Positions 15,323 to 22,917 of a DNA stretch of 29,904 bases are shown one piece after another. The translations under genes were made by a program, and so were the position numbers. Every line of letters starts with the position of its first letter. The stretch's first letter is position 1. The stretch is taken from NCBI GenBank assembly GCA_007116765.1, contig SKHV01000264.1, forward strand, positions 1 through 29,904, given 5' to 3'. Under the pieces are notes generated by a model, which was given only the letters and a program-made list of their open reading frames with translations, did not search any database and was not told the origin of the DNA. The stretch comes from Prolixibacteraceae bacterium. Lineage in GTDB: Bacteria > Bacteroidota > Bacteroidia > Bacteroidales > Prolixibacteraceae.

Positions 15323-16321
15323 ATGCAAAAAATCGCCATCATAGCATTAATTGTTTTTGTACTTAGTGCATGCACTAAACACGAAGCTCAATACATTACC
15401 AACAAAGGTGCAATTTTCGGAACCTATTACTACATGGTTTACGAAACTCCTGAAGGGGAAAACCTGCAAACTGAGATTGACGAATTGCTCCACACCTTTA
15501 ATGGCTCATTATCTACATACTACAAGGAATCAGTTATTTCAAAAATAAATTCAAACACACCGGTAGTCCCCGACTCGTTTTTTATCACGGTTTTTAATCG
15601 TGCCCTCGAAATATCGGAAATCACGCACGGTGCTTTCGACCCCACAGTTGCACCACTTGTAAATGCCTGGGGTTTTGGCTTTACAAAGAAAGAACAAGTT
15701 ACCCCCGAACTGATTGACAGCATCAAAGCTTTTACCGGATACCATTTGATTAACATCGAAGATGGTAAAATAGTGAAGAAAGACGAACGTGTAATGCTCG
15801 ATTACAGTGCCATTGCCAAAGGATATGGGGTTGACGTGGTTGGCAATTTCCTTAAAGAAAAGGGTTGTGAAAATTTCATGGTCGACATTGGAGGCGAAGT
15901 AGTTGCTCAGGGTGTAAACAAAGAAGGAAATATATGGCGAATTGGCATAAACCAACCTAACGACAACGAATACACATCGCAAAGCAAATTGCAGGCAATT
16001 GTTAATCTTGAAAACAAAGCCATTGCCACATCGGGCGACTACCGCAACTTTTATATTGAAAATGGGAAGAAATACGCTCATACAATCGACCCTAAAACCG
16101 GATACCCCATAAACCACAACATACTGAGTGCCTCGGTAATTGCCGACGACTGCATTACTGCCGATGCTTATGCCACCGCCTTTATGGTAATGGGTGTTGA
16201 AAAATCGATTGAAATGGTAAAGCAGATTGACGAAGTTGAAGTGTACTTGATTTCCTCAGGCGCAGACGGCGAATTCAAAGTAACTGCCACCGAAGGGTTT
16301 AAAAAGTATTTACAGGAATAA
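15323..16321 (+). CDS. apbE: FAD:protein FMN transferase ApbE
   Basis: ApbE moves FMN from FAD onto Thr/Ser of exported or membrane flavoproteins, such as subunits of Na+-NQR and RNF. The 332-residue protein is a lipoprotein (LSACT, lipidated Cys17). Family blocks are GTYYYMVYE, STYYKESVISKIN, GAFDPTVAPLVNAWGFG, DYSAIAKGYGVDVVG, FMVDIGGEVVAQG, AIATSGDYRNFY, AHTIDPKTGYP and ADAYATAFMVMG. The last includes the metal-binding Asp/Thr region. Length is normal. No NQR or RNF genes lie in the window, although a small protein nearby (17544-17774) may be related to NqrM. The propeller gene follows 26 nt downstream and is probably cotranscribed. Confidence 0.95.
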   Translation: MQKIAIIALIVFVLSACTKHEAQYITNKGAIFGTYYYMVYETPEGENLQTEIDELLHTFNGSLSTYYKESVISKINSNTPVVPDSFFITVFNRALEISEITHGAFDPTVAPLVNAWGFGFTKKEQVTPELIDSIKAFTGYHLINIEDGKIVKKDERVMLDYSAIAKGYGVDVVGNFLKEKGCENFMVDIGGEVVAQGVNKEGNIWRIGINQPNDNEYTSQSKLQAIVNLENKAIATSGDYRNFYIENGKKYAHTIDPKTGYPINHNILSASVIADDCITADAYATAFMVMGVEKSIEMVKQIDEVEVYLISSGADGEFKVTATEGFKKYLQE

Positions 16322-16347
16322 AATCAACTAATGAAAACTTCATACCG

Positions 16348-17547
16348 ATGAAAACAACTCAACAGATTTATTTGTGGCTCATAGTTTTTGTTTTGCTGAT
16401 TGTACAGTCTGTTTATGCACAGCAGCGCATATCTATTCCACAGCCATTTGGCGACGATTTTATTCACTCAGATTTGATTACAAAAGTGTCGATTATTCCA
16501 CTCGAAATTGAAAGCTACGGAGCAATTACCGAAGACATGGAAATGAAAGCCGACAACGAAAACATATTCATTCTTGATAACCGTAATACCCAATGTGTGT
16601 ACCGTTTTAATATTGAGGGTGAATTTCTGAATACCATTTGTGCAGAACAAGCTGCCCCAAGAGCCGGTAATTTTCCGCAGCTCTCCAACCCGGCCCGGTT
16701 CAGCATTGACCCATACCGTAAGCACATTGAAATATATCGCTTTGAAACCTCAACCAACTTTATATTTTCTTACGATGGAAATGCTGCCGGAAACTTTAAA
16801 TTCTCGGTAACCCCACCCGACTATGCACGCGATACCAACGGCAATTACTGGATATCCACCGGTTGGAACAATTCGGAATCACAATACCGGCTGCTACAAA
16901 CCGATTCGAAAGGTAAAATAATTGACAGGCATCTCCGCATGATTACCCGTTGTACTCCAACCGAAAGCTTTGCTTTTCATGTAAACGATAACGATAACGA
17001 CATTAGTTTTTGGGAATTACTGGGGAATATGGTGTACTCATTAAAAGAAAACGACATAACCCCTCGCTATTTCTTCGATTTTGGCGACTACAATTTACCT
17101 CTCGATTATCACAACATTGACGGGAACGACTCTTTCAAGATGATTAACCAGCGTGGATACTATACCATTAAACGTTTTATGGAAAATATCGATTTTGCCT
17201 ACATGGCACTCAACTTTATTAGCAGCAACCAACGCGCCATGTTTCATATTATTCACGACAAACAAAACGACAAAATAAATGTTTATACCGAAAATGCGGC
17301 AATCGGACTTTTCGATAAAGCGCAGTATATAAACAACAATAACGAATTGCTCTTTCTTGTATCGCCCCGAAAGGTGCGCAACTTATTCAGAGGCTCACAG
17401 CTTATTCCCAAAGCGTTCGAAGACTTGCCGGATAAAATTGGAAATACACGCACACCGGTAGTTTTGAAAATTGCATTGAGTGCGACGAGTAACTCTGATG
17501 AAAGTGGATTTATACCCGAGGAGTTGAATTCGGATTACGAAAACTAA
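16348..17547 (+). CDS. Exported protein, probable 6-bladed beta-propeller
   Basis: This is a 399-residue secreted protein with signal peptide MKTTQQIYLWLIVFVLLIVQSVYA (cleavage after VYA). The mature protein begins with a charged linker, then strands typical of the Bacteroidota 6-bladed propeller family: KVSIIPLEIESYGAI, MEMKADNENIFILDNRNTQCVYRFNIEGEFLNTI, HIEIYRFETSTNFIFSYDGN, YRLLQTDSKGKIIDRHLRM and INVYTENAAIGLFDKAQYINNNNELLFL. The pattern of nutrient-independent propellers is inferred from these blade repeats. No catalytic site is visible, and the ligand is unknown. It lies 26 nt after apbE. Its stop shares the four bases CTAA (17544-17547) with the stop of the opposing gene. Confidence 0.72.
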   Translation: MKTTQQIYLWLIVFVLLIVQSVYAQQRISIPQPFGDDFIHSDLITKVSIIPLEIESYGAITEDMEMKADNENIFILDNRNTQCVYRFNIEGEFLNTICAEQAAPRAGNFPQLSNPARFSIDPYRKHIEIYRFETSTNFIFSYDGNAAGNFKFSVTPPDYARDTNGNYWISTGWNNSESQYRLLQTDSKGKIIDRHLRMITRCTPTESFAFHVNDNDNDISFWELLGNMVYSLKENDITPRYFFDFGDYNLPLDYHNIDGNDSFKMINQRGYYTIKRFMENIDFAYMALNFISSNQRAMFHIIHDKQNDKINVYTENAAIGLFDKAQYINNNNELLFLVSPRKVRNLFRGSQLIPKAFEDLPDKIGNTRTPVVLKIALSATSNSDESGFIPEELNSDYEN

Positions 17548-17774
17548 TTGCCTTTTAAATTAAGCGGCTGATAATTGATTCTACGAGCCTTCTTTTGTTC
17601 CATTTTATCCCACGATTGGGCGCAAGTAATGCCTCGCGACGAGAAGTTTTTGTTGCTGCCAACATGCATATTGGGAAACTTACGGTCTTTCGAAAAAAGT
17701 ATTTTTAAGGCTAAGCCGAAAAATGCTATTCCTAAAAGAGCTACTACGATTAATATGGTAACTAATAAATTCAT
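17544..17774 (-). CDS. Small one-helix membrane protein, possibly NqrM-related
   Basis: The protein has 76 residues. Residues 1-27 form a single transmembrane helix (MNLLVTILIVVALLGIAFFGLALK). A short basic loop follows with HVGSN, then ITCAQSWDKMEQKKARR. I recall similar 70-80-residue proteins annotated only as membrane or secreted protein in Bacteroidota. The layout (one helix, a GS-containing loop, a Cys, then a K/R-rich helix) parallels NqrM, a Na+-NQR maturation factor, but only one of the four NqrM cysteines is present. The relation is therefore a guess. Its start overlaps the stop of the glycosyltransferase by ATGA (17771-17774), which indicates translational coupling. Confidence 0.75.
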   Translation of the reverse strand: MNLLVTILIVVALLGIAFFGLALKILFSKDRKFPNMHVGSNKNFSSRGITCAQSWDKMEQKKARRINYQPLNLKGN

Positions 17775-19021
17775 TTTCTGTTTCTATCTAATTCACGATA
17801 CTTAATTAACAAGCTTTTCGCATCGGAGTTTAGCAAAACATCGTTTTTATTGAAAATTGCATATAAAACCGAAGCCTCATGTACTAAATCTTTTTTATCG
17901 AGCTTGTTCTCGACGGCAAAGTTAAGCCATTTGAGTAATTTGAATGCATTGAAAAGATGAAAAAAACGTTTTTCGAAAACTTCAGCATTACTACAGTTTC
18001 GTTTTAATTCAATCAATCCGTCAATAAAGTTACACTGCTCAAGAAACTTTTTTAATAGAGCATCAGTGGTCAAATCGTGAATGGCTAATACGGGCAAAGA
18101 GTACAAAGCGTGAATTCGAACAAATAAACCTTTCAGTTTTTTGAATGCTTCGAGCGGGTAAGTCTTTTCAATATTTCTCGCGCCCTTTAAATATTGTTCT
18201 ACAAGCACACCAGTACCAAAGGGCACACGCTGCGATGCCCTTGCCGAAGGATACACTGCGGTTTGATTTATAAATCCTATTTCAGTTTGAGCAGTGAGTT
18301 TATGCAAAAAATAAAAATCTTCACCTGCTTTTTTTCGGTTCATACCGCCCTGGGCTACATACGCACTTGCTCTGACTGCAAAAGCCGAACCTACGGTATA
18401 AATTGCATGCGGAAAACCTGTAAACTGCATGGCATAACGATAATAACGCATATAAAGCTCGTACAGAATTATTGCTTCTCCGGCTTCACCATCGGGCAAG
18501 GGATGTTCAAAATAAATTGTTGCCGCTAAAATTTTAGAGTTTGCATTAAAAAACTCATAAATCGAAACGAGGTAGTTTTTTGCAAGTAAAGTATCAGCAT
18601 CGAGCGAAACGATTATTCCATTGGGTTTGTTGTGTGCATTGAAATGCCTCACGGCCTCATCCATTCCAATTTTACGTGCTAGCCCTGCACCGGCATGTTT
18701 AGGAGGTAAATCGGGAGCATATATACTTACAAAAGTCAAGCTATTATCGGCTTTATCTACAGCAATATTTTCGATCTCCTTTAGAGTTCTTTGATTCTGT
18801 GTAATTAGCTCACAGCTTGCTCCCTTGTGATGGTTTACTACAATTAAGACCACTACACTGCATGCAGGCCTTTTGCATTGCATTAACGCATGCAGCGTGT
18901 TGTCCAGTTCAGGTTCATCGTAACAGGGAATTACCACCACCATGTGAGTAGATGCTGGCAATGTTGGCGACTCCCCTTCGATTGAGAATGCTTGTTTCGA
19001 TATGTATTTTTGAGCAAACAT
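17771..19021 (-). CDS. Family 2 glycosyltransferase
   Basis: This is a 416-residue GT-A fold glycosyltransferase. The N-terminal MVVVIPCYDEPELDNTL (27-43) is the nucleotide-sugar binding start, and the metal-binding DAD is at 141-143 in IIVSLDADTLLAKNY. KKAGEDFYFLHKL holds the acceptor-site acidic pair. QRVPFGTG resembles the Q/RxxRW-like region of processive enzymes but is not exact. No membrane helices are evident, so it is probably cytosolic or peripheral. The sugar and acceptor are unknown. I start it at 19021 (MFAQKYISKQ), because a longer frame to 19054 runs through a strong terminator hairpin. An ATG at 18943 is a further alternative. The next gene overlaps by 4 bp. Confidence 0.85.
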   Translation of the reverse strand: MFAQKYISKQAFSIEGESPTLPASTHMVVVIPCYDEPELDNTLHALMQCKRPACSVVVLIVVNHHKGASCELITQNQRTLKEIENIAVDKADNSLTFVSIYAPDLPPKHAGAGLARKIGMDEAVRHFNAHNKPNGIIVSLDADTLLAKNYLVSIYEFFNANSKILAATIYFEHPLPDGEAGEAIILYELYMRYYRYAMQFTGFPHAIYTVGSAFAVRASAYVAQGGMNRKKAGEDFYFLHKLTAQTEIGFINQTAVYPSARASQRVPFGTGVLVEQYLKGARNIEKTYPLEAFKKLKGLFVRIHALYSLPVLAIHDLTTDALLKKFLEQCNFIDGLIELKRNCSNAEVFEKRFFHLFNAFKLLKWLNFAVENKLDKKDLVHEASVLYAIFNKNDVLLNSDAKSLLIKYRELDRNRK

Positions 19022-19024
19022 ATA

Positions 19025-19061
19025 ATGAAAAAAACCGTGTACGAATATATGCACACGGTTT
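19025..19061 (-). terminator. Rho-independent terminator of the ompH gene, abutting the glycosyltransferase start
   Basis: On the minus strand AAACCGTGT (19061-19053) pairs perfectly with ACACGGTTT (19040-19032) over a 12-base loop, followed by a T run (to about 19027). It lies 23 nt after the ompH stop. The T run ends about 6 nt before the preferred glycosyltransferase ATG at 19021, so no room is left for a separate promoter. Confidence 0.82.
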
Positions 19062-19084
19062 CAATATCTAATAATTCAAACTAC

Positions 19085-19693
19085 TTATCTGGCTTTTGAT
19101 TGGGTGTAGCGGGCATTTAATCCTTCTACTATGTCTTTGGTAATATTGTGCTGTTGATCGCCCACTAAAATATTGCCACTATTACTAAAAATGTATGAAT
19201 ACTGATGGGCTTTGTTGTACTCGCGCACATAACCTACAATACTATCTACAATTTGCATGTGAATTTTTTGTTCCAGTTCAGATAACCTACCAGACAATTC
19301 ATAATCGAGGCGTTGAATCTCCTGCTCTTCGCTCACCAGCCTGTCGCGTTCTCTTATTGCACGTTCTTCGGTAAGAAAACCGCCTGTTTGAATTTTTTCT
19401 TGAAATGCAACTGCATCGCGTTCAAAAGCACTTCGTTTACGTGCAAAGTCATTGTTGTACTGACTTTGTGTTTTAACAAACTCATCATTCAAGTCGAGTG
19501 ACAATTGGTAGTTCACCAAAACTGAGTCGGTGACAATGTAAGCAATGCTAACTCCGCTATCGCCGGATTGAACTTTCTCAACTACCTTAGCTTCGATATC
19601 GCTTGCTACAGGTTTTGAACTCAGGCTTATCACAAACAACACGATTACGCCTATTAGCGACAAAACACTTAGTATGAGTGGTAATCTCTTCAT
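19085..19693 (-). CDS. OmpH/Skp-family periplasmic chaperone-like protein
   Basis: The 202-residue protein has an N-terminal hydrophobic helix (PLILSVLSLIGVIVLFVISL) that looks like an anchor more than a cleavable signal. A short beta region (VSIAYIVTDSVLVNYQL) follows, then a long coiled coil from about 75 to 150 (FARKRSAFERDAVAFQEKIQ, then ERDRLVSEEQEIQRLDYELSGRLSELEQKI). The C-terminal part returns to beta (YSYIFSNSGNILVGDQ, then ITKDIVEGLNARY). This beta-coil-beta order is the Skp/OmpH architecture, which carries unfolded outer-membrane proteins through the periplasm. Glycine-poor coil length is in the normal range. It has its own promoter match and a strong terminator. Confidence 0.88.
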   Translation of the reverse strand: MKRLPLILSVLSLIGVIVLFVISLSSKPVASDIEAKVVEKVQSGDSGVSIAYIVTDSVLVNYQLSLDLNDEFVKTQSQYNNDFARKRSAFERDAVAFQEKIQTGGFLTEERAIRERDRLVSEEQEIQRLDYELSGRLSELEQKIHMQIVDSIVGYVREYNKAHQYSYIFSNSGNILVGDQQHNITKDIVEGLNARYTQSKAR

Positions 19694-19718
19694 TTTCTTT
19701 TATTTTTTAAAATATTGA

Positions 19719-19726
19719 CAAATATA
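19719..19726 (-). promoter_or_regulatory. -7 promoter element for the OmpH-family gene
   Basis: The minus-strand sequence TATATTTG matches TAnnTTTG, 25 bp upstream of the start at 19693. A TTTG lies further upstream, but 26 nt away rather than the usual 19-21. Confidence 0.42.
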
Positions 19727-19835
19727 TATTTTCTGTTGATTTTTGCCTATAACAAATTATAAAAACATCAATTTTCATTTTATATTTTTAAGTTCATTCA
19801 TTTCAATTTTACATAGAATACCGGCTAAAAATATG

Positions 19836-19843
19836 TAGTTTTG
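19836..19843 (+). promoter_or_regulatory. -7 promoter element for the HsdR_N-domain gene
   Basis: TAGTTTTG matches TAnnTTTG, 23 bp upstream of the ATG at 19867. The same 8-mer precedes the M16 peptidase gene. No -33 box at the usual spacing. Confidence 0.42.
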
Positions 19844-19866
19844 GAATTGAACTATATAGATTATCG

Positions 19867-20343
19867 ATGCAAAAGCACAATATACCAAAACTCAATTTCC
19901 CCAAGTCTTCATTCAAAATAAAAGAAGCAAACGGGCGCATTTATATTTTCGACGATACACGGAATAAATACCTGTTGCTAACTCCCGAAGAATGGGTTCG
20001 TCAGAATTGCCTTCATTATTTACGAAAAAATAAGAATTACCCGGGAAGTTTATTGGCCGTTGAAAAGTCGATTACACTAAACAACAAACTACTACGCTAC
20101 GACATTGTGGCTTACTCAAAGGCCGGCACCCCACTGCTTTTGGTTGAGTGCAAGGCTCCTGAAGTGCCAATAACGCAGAGTGTTTTTGATCAGATAGCGG
20201 CATACAATCTCAAACTTGAAGTTCCCTATTTGTTGGTTACAAACGGCTTGTCGCATTTTAGCTGTAAGGTAGATCTTGAAAATTCGAAGTTTATTTTTCT
20301 CAAAGAAATACCTGATTATAAAAGCATTTATACCGGAAGCTAA
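19867..20343 (+). CDS. Stand-alone HsdR N-terminal (PD-(D/E)XK nuclease-fold) protein
   Basis: This 158-residue protein consists only of the domain found at the N terminus of type I restriction subunit HsdR. The nuclease-fold core is visible: Glu66 (VEKSITL), Asp79 (LRYDIVAY), Glu94-Cys-Lys96 (LLVECKAPEV) and Gln109 (FDQIAAYN). The full PD-(D/E)XK set appears intact. There is no helicase motor, methylase or specificity subunit nearby, so it is not part of a standard restriction system. Such small proteins recur in Bacteroidota (recalled, not searched), and their role is unknown. It has its own promoter match, is divergent from ompH, and shares CTAA at its stop (20340-20343) with the opposing acetyltransferase. 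Confidence 0.87.
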   Translation: MQKHNIPKLNFPKSSFKIKEANGRIYIFDDTRNKYLLLTPEEWVRQNCLHYLRKNKNYPGSLLAVEKSITLNNKLLRYDIVAYSKAGTPLLLVECKAPEVPITQSVFDQIAAYNLKLEVPYLLVTNGLSHFSCKVDLENSKFIFLKEIPDYKSIYTGS

Positions 20344-20861
20344 AGAAATACCTGAAATGTAAGTTCACTCTCCCATCCTTTAGGCGTTTTCAGCCACATT
20401 TTTTTTGTGGCACAGAGCTCAAAACCCAGCTTCCCGAAAAGAGCAATACTGGCCTGATTACTTTGAGCTATATTGGCATAAAGTTGCTGAATTCCCAATT
20501 CGTTTTTCGCATAGTTCATTACAAGGCTTAAAGCCTGCTTTGCATACCCATTCAGTCGGTCATCGCGTTCAAAAATAATCACTCCCACCCCGGCACGACT
20601 GTGATAGGGTTCAAAGTCGAAAAGCTCAACAGTGCCCACTGCACGTTTATTCTGTAAAGTTTCAATCACAAGGCGCTGCTCGCGACTTTCCCATATGTCG
20701 CGATGAGAGTTTTGAATGTATTTTGCCAATGCATGTTTCGACAAAGGAACCCTCACATTACTTACTCGCCATACTTCAGTGTCGTTCTCCCACTTATAGA
20801 GTAGGTCGAGATGCTCAGGCTCAATAGCCGACAGCCTTATTCTATCATTCGAAAGAGTCAT
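20340..20861 (-). CDS. GNAT-family N-acetyltransferase (RimJ/RimL-like)
   Basis: The 173-residue protein has the GNAT order: IRLSAIEPEHLDLLYKWEND (strand 1 and helix 1), LVIETLQNKRAVGTVELFDFE (strands 2-4), AGVGVIIFERDDRLNGYAKQAL (motif A, acetyl-CoA pyrophosphate loop in place of the usual RGxGxA, so somewhat diverged), and LYANIAQSNQASIALFGKLGFEL (motif B, with the NxxSxxLFxKxGF pattern). RimJ/RimL relatives acetylate protein N termini, amino sugars or small amines, and the acceptor cannot be told here. Its ATG overlaps the stop of the large glycosyltransferase gene (ATGA, 20858-20861), so it is coupled to it and may modify an amino sugar in the same glycan pathway. That link is inference. 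Confidence 0.9.
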   Translation of the reverse strand: MTLSNDRIRLSAIEPEHLDLLYKWENDTEVWRVSNVRVPLSKHALAKYIQNSHRDIWESREQRLVIETLQNKRAVGTVELFDFEPYHSRAGVGVIIFERDDRLNGYAKQALSLVMNYAKNELGIQQLYANIAQSNQASIALFGKLGFELCATKKMWLKTPKGWESELTFQVFL

Positions 20862-22819
20862 GGTTGCTGTCCCAGTTTTGTGAATAACCTGAAAGTAAGT
20901 TCTAAGTCTTTCAATACACTGTAGTCGCGAGCATAAAGCATATTCACACGGTCAATAGTGTTGCTGTTGAAATTATCAGAGTCGAGCATATCGGTTGTTT
21001 TTAAAATTCCCGGTTGGATTACCGGTAGTCCCATGTACAATTCGGAGTTAATTTTATGATAGCCAACCCAGCTGTATTTTTTGCTTATTACACGGATTAT
21101 ATTTTTGAAATAACCGGCGGGTTTTCTCATAAACCAAATAAATATCGGCGAAAATAAGAACAGGAAAAATGCCAGCAGCATATCGAAAAGTCTTTTGTAG
21201 CGCTTGTTCTTGTCACGTGTAATGGCATTTACATTTACTATATACAAGTCGCCTGCGGTATCAATTGAATTGCTGCCAATAATTGAAACGCTTGCCGGAG
21301 GTGCAATTTTGTATTCCACATTGAAATCGGCCAGTTGCAACATGGTTTGTATGACTTGTTGCGAACTTATGTCGTCGGAACAAAAAATTAACTCATCAAT
21401 TCTGTTGATGCGAATAATTTCAGGCAACTGATAAATTGATCCCATGTAGCGCTCGGAGCGGGGCTTCCGTTTTGGAGAAATAAACCCGATGAAACTGGTT
21501 GCAATGCCAGTATCTGTAAGCAAATCGCAAACACGTTTACTTTCTTTTTTCAACCCGATTATTGCTACCCTTTTTGGTTTACGCGCACCCAGTTTAAAAT
21601 TGTCGTTACCTAAAAAATTCAACACTACACGCACAAAAGAAACCACAGTTACAGCCATAACGGCTCCCAACAATATAATTGCTCTTGAGAAACGAGCACT
21701 ATCGGGCAAAAGAGAATAAATAATCAAAATAAGCAAAGTGCCAATAATAAGACCTCTGAGAATTTTCAGCAACTTAACCGGCCTTTCGTAGCCGCCCGAA
21801 TAATAAACCGAAATGAGCCAGATTAAAATATATACCGGCAATGCAAAATTCACCAGCTCGTCGGGGTAATAATCGGGACCGTAGCGGTAAGTTTCCCATG
21901 CCGGCAAAAGCAGCACAAAGCCTGTGAAAATAGCAAAAAAATCGAGCAGTGGCAACCACGCTTTTTCAAATAACCTATGAGCTGCGGCTATTGCAGCACG
22001 AAGATATATAGCCAGATGGATAAAAAATGAAAAAATACCTGCATACTTTTTTGAGAAGTGTTTACGTGCAAAAATTATCATTGCCGTGTAAAACATACGC
22101 ACGTAATTGAGACTTCCCTTTTTGGTGCTTTCGCCCTTGTAATGAATTATTGTGGTTTCGGGGTAGTAGTAATTATTATATCCAGCCTGGGTAATTCGGT
22201 ACGATAGGTCAATGTCTTCGCCGTACATAAAGTAATCTTCGTCGAGCAAACCCACCTCATCGAGTACTTTTTTACGCATTAGCATGAATGCCCCGGCCAA
22301 TACATCAACCTGATGAATTTGGTCGTTGTTAAGAAATGACAAGTGATAGCGGCCAAATATTTTCGACTTTTTGAATAAGGATGCTAAGCCAAATATTTTG
22401 TAAAATGCCACCCAGGGAGTGGGCAGTCCGCGTTTCGATTCGGGCAGAAATTGGCCCTTCCCGTCAATCATTTTTACTCCTAGTCCACCGGCTTCGGGGT
22501 GTTTATCCATAAAGTGAATTACCTTTCCGAAGGTATCTTCCTCAACCACGGTATCGGGGTTAAGCAACAAAATGAACTCGCCCTGTGCTTTGCGCATGGC
22601 TTGATTATTGGCTTTCGAAAATCCCAGGTTTTTTTTGTTGGCAATTAACTTTACCCACGGAAATTTGTGAATCACCATTCCATTAGAGCCATCGACCGAG
22701 TTGTTGTCGACCACATAAACTTCAGCTTCGATATTTGCAATAGCTTTTTCTACAGCATGCAGGCATTGTTCTAGAAAATGCTTCACATTATAGTTTACTA
22801 TTACCACGCTTAGCTTCAT
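20858..22819 (-). CDS. Glycosyltransferase 2 fused to a membrane module resembling a truncated sugar-phosphate transferase
   Basis: The protein has 653 residues in several parts. Residues 1-250 are a rhamnosyltransferase-like GT2 domain with VVIVNYNV (5-12), VVDNNSVDGS (36-45), LLLNPDT (84-90) and the acceptor-site MYGEDIDLSYR (198-208). Four or five transmembrane helices follow between about 265 and 405. Residues 416-535 form a Rossmann-like domain (RVAIIGLKKESKRVCDLL), as in WcaJ-type polyprenyl-phosphate glycosyl-1-phosphate transferases. The C terminus starts like the PGT domain (YKRLFDMLLAFFLFLFSPIFI) and ends like it (LPVIQPGILKTTD, then YARDYSVLKDLELTFRLF). The central catalytic stretch with the Asp-Glu dyad and the K/R-F-R-S/T-M motif is absent. 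The GT2 half is probably active in surface polysaccharide synthesis. The PGT half is likely non-catalytic. Confidence 0.88.
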   Translation of the reverse strand: MKLSVVIVNYNVKHFLEQCLHAVEKAIANIEAEVYVVDNNSVDGSNGMVIHKFPWVKLIANKKNLGFSKANNQAMRKAQGEFILLLNPDTVVEEDTFGKVIHFMDKHPEAGGLGVKMIDGKGQFLPESKRGLPTPWVAFYKIFGLASLFKKSKIFGRYHLSFLNNDQIHQVDVLAGAFMLMRKKVLDEVGLLDEDYFMYGEDIDLSYRITQAGYNNYYYPETTIIHYKGESTKKGSLNYVRMFYTAMIIFARKHFSKKYAGIFSFFIHLAIYLRAAIAAAHRLFEKAWLPLLDFFAIFTGFVLLLPAWETYRYGPDYYPDELVNFALPVYILIWLISVYYSGGYERPVKLLKILRGLIIGTLLILIIYSLLPDSARFSRAIILLGAVMAVTVVSFVRVVLNFLGNDNFKLGARKPKRVAIIGLKKESKRVCDLLTDTGIATSFIGFISPKRKPRSERYMGSIYQLPEIIRINRIDELIFCSDDISSQQVIQTMLQLADFNVEYKIAPPASVSIIGSNSIDTAGDLYIVNVNAITRDKNKRYKRLFDMLLAFFLFLFSPIFIWFMRKPAGYFKNIIRVISKKYSWVGYHKINSELYMGLPVIQPGILKTTDMLDSDNFNSNTIDRVNMLYARDYSVLKDLELTFRLFTKLGQQP

Positions 22820-22909
22820 TTGCTCGTTTTTTTGGTTAGCGATAAGCTCTCTTCAAAATTTATTTTACCACCAGTGAATACAACTAAACTCGTATGCAGT
22901 AATTTTGTG

Positions 22910-22917
22910 CAAAGTTA
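22910..22917 (-). promoter_or_regulatory. -7 promoter element upstream of the large glycosyltransferase
   Basis: The minus-strand sequence TAACTTTG matches TAnnTTTG and overlaps the stop codon of the HAD gene (22917-22915). The start codon at 22819 is 90 bp downstream. The 95-bp gap between the two genes supports a separate transcript. Confidence 0.38.

Noticed and set aside
15551..16117. Minus-strand 188-codon frame opposite apbE
   Set aside because: It is antisense to a clear ApbE, cysteine- and phenylalanine-rich, with no recognisable domain.
19867..20343. Fragment of a type I restriction-modification locus
   Set aside because: The frame is complete, with its own start and promoter match, and no hsdM, hsdS or helicase sequence is adjacent.
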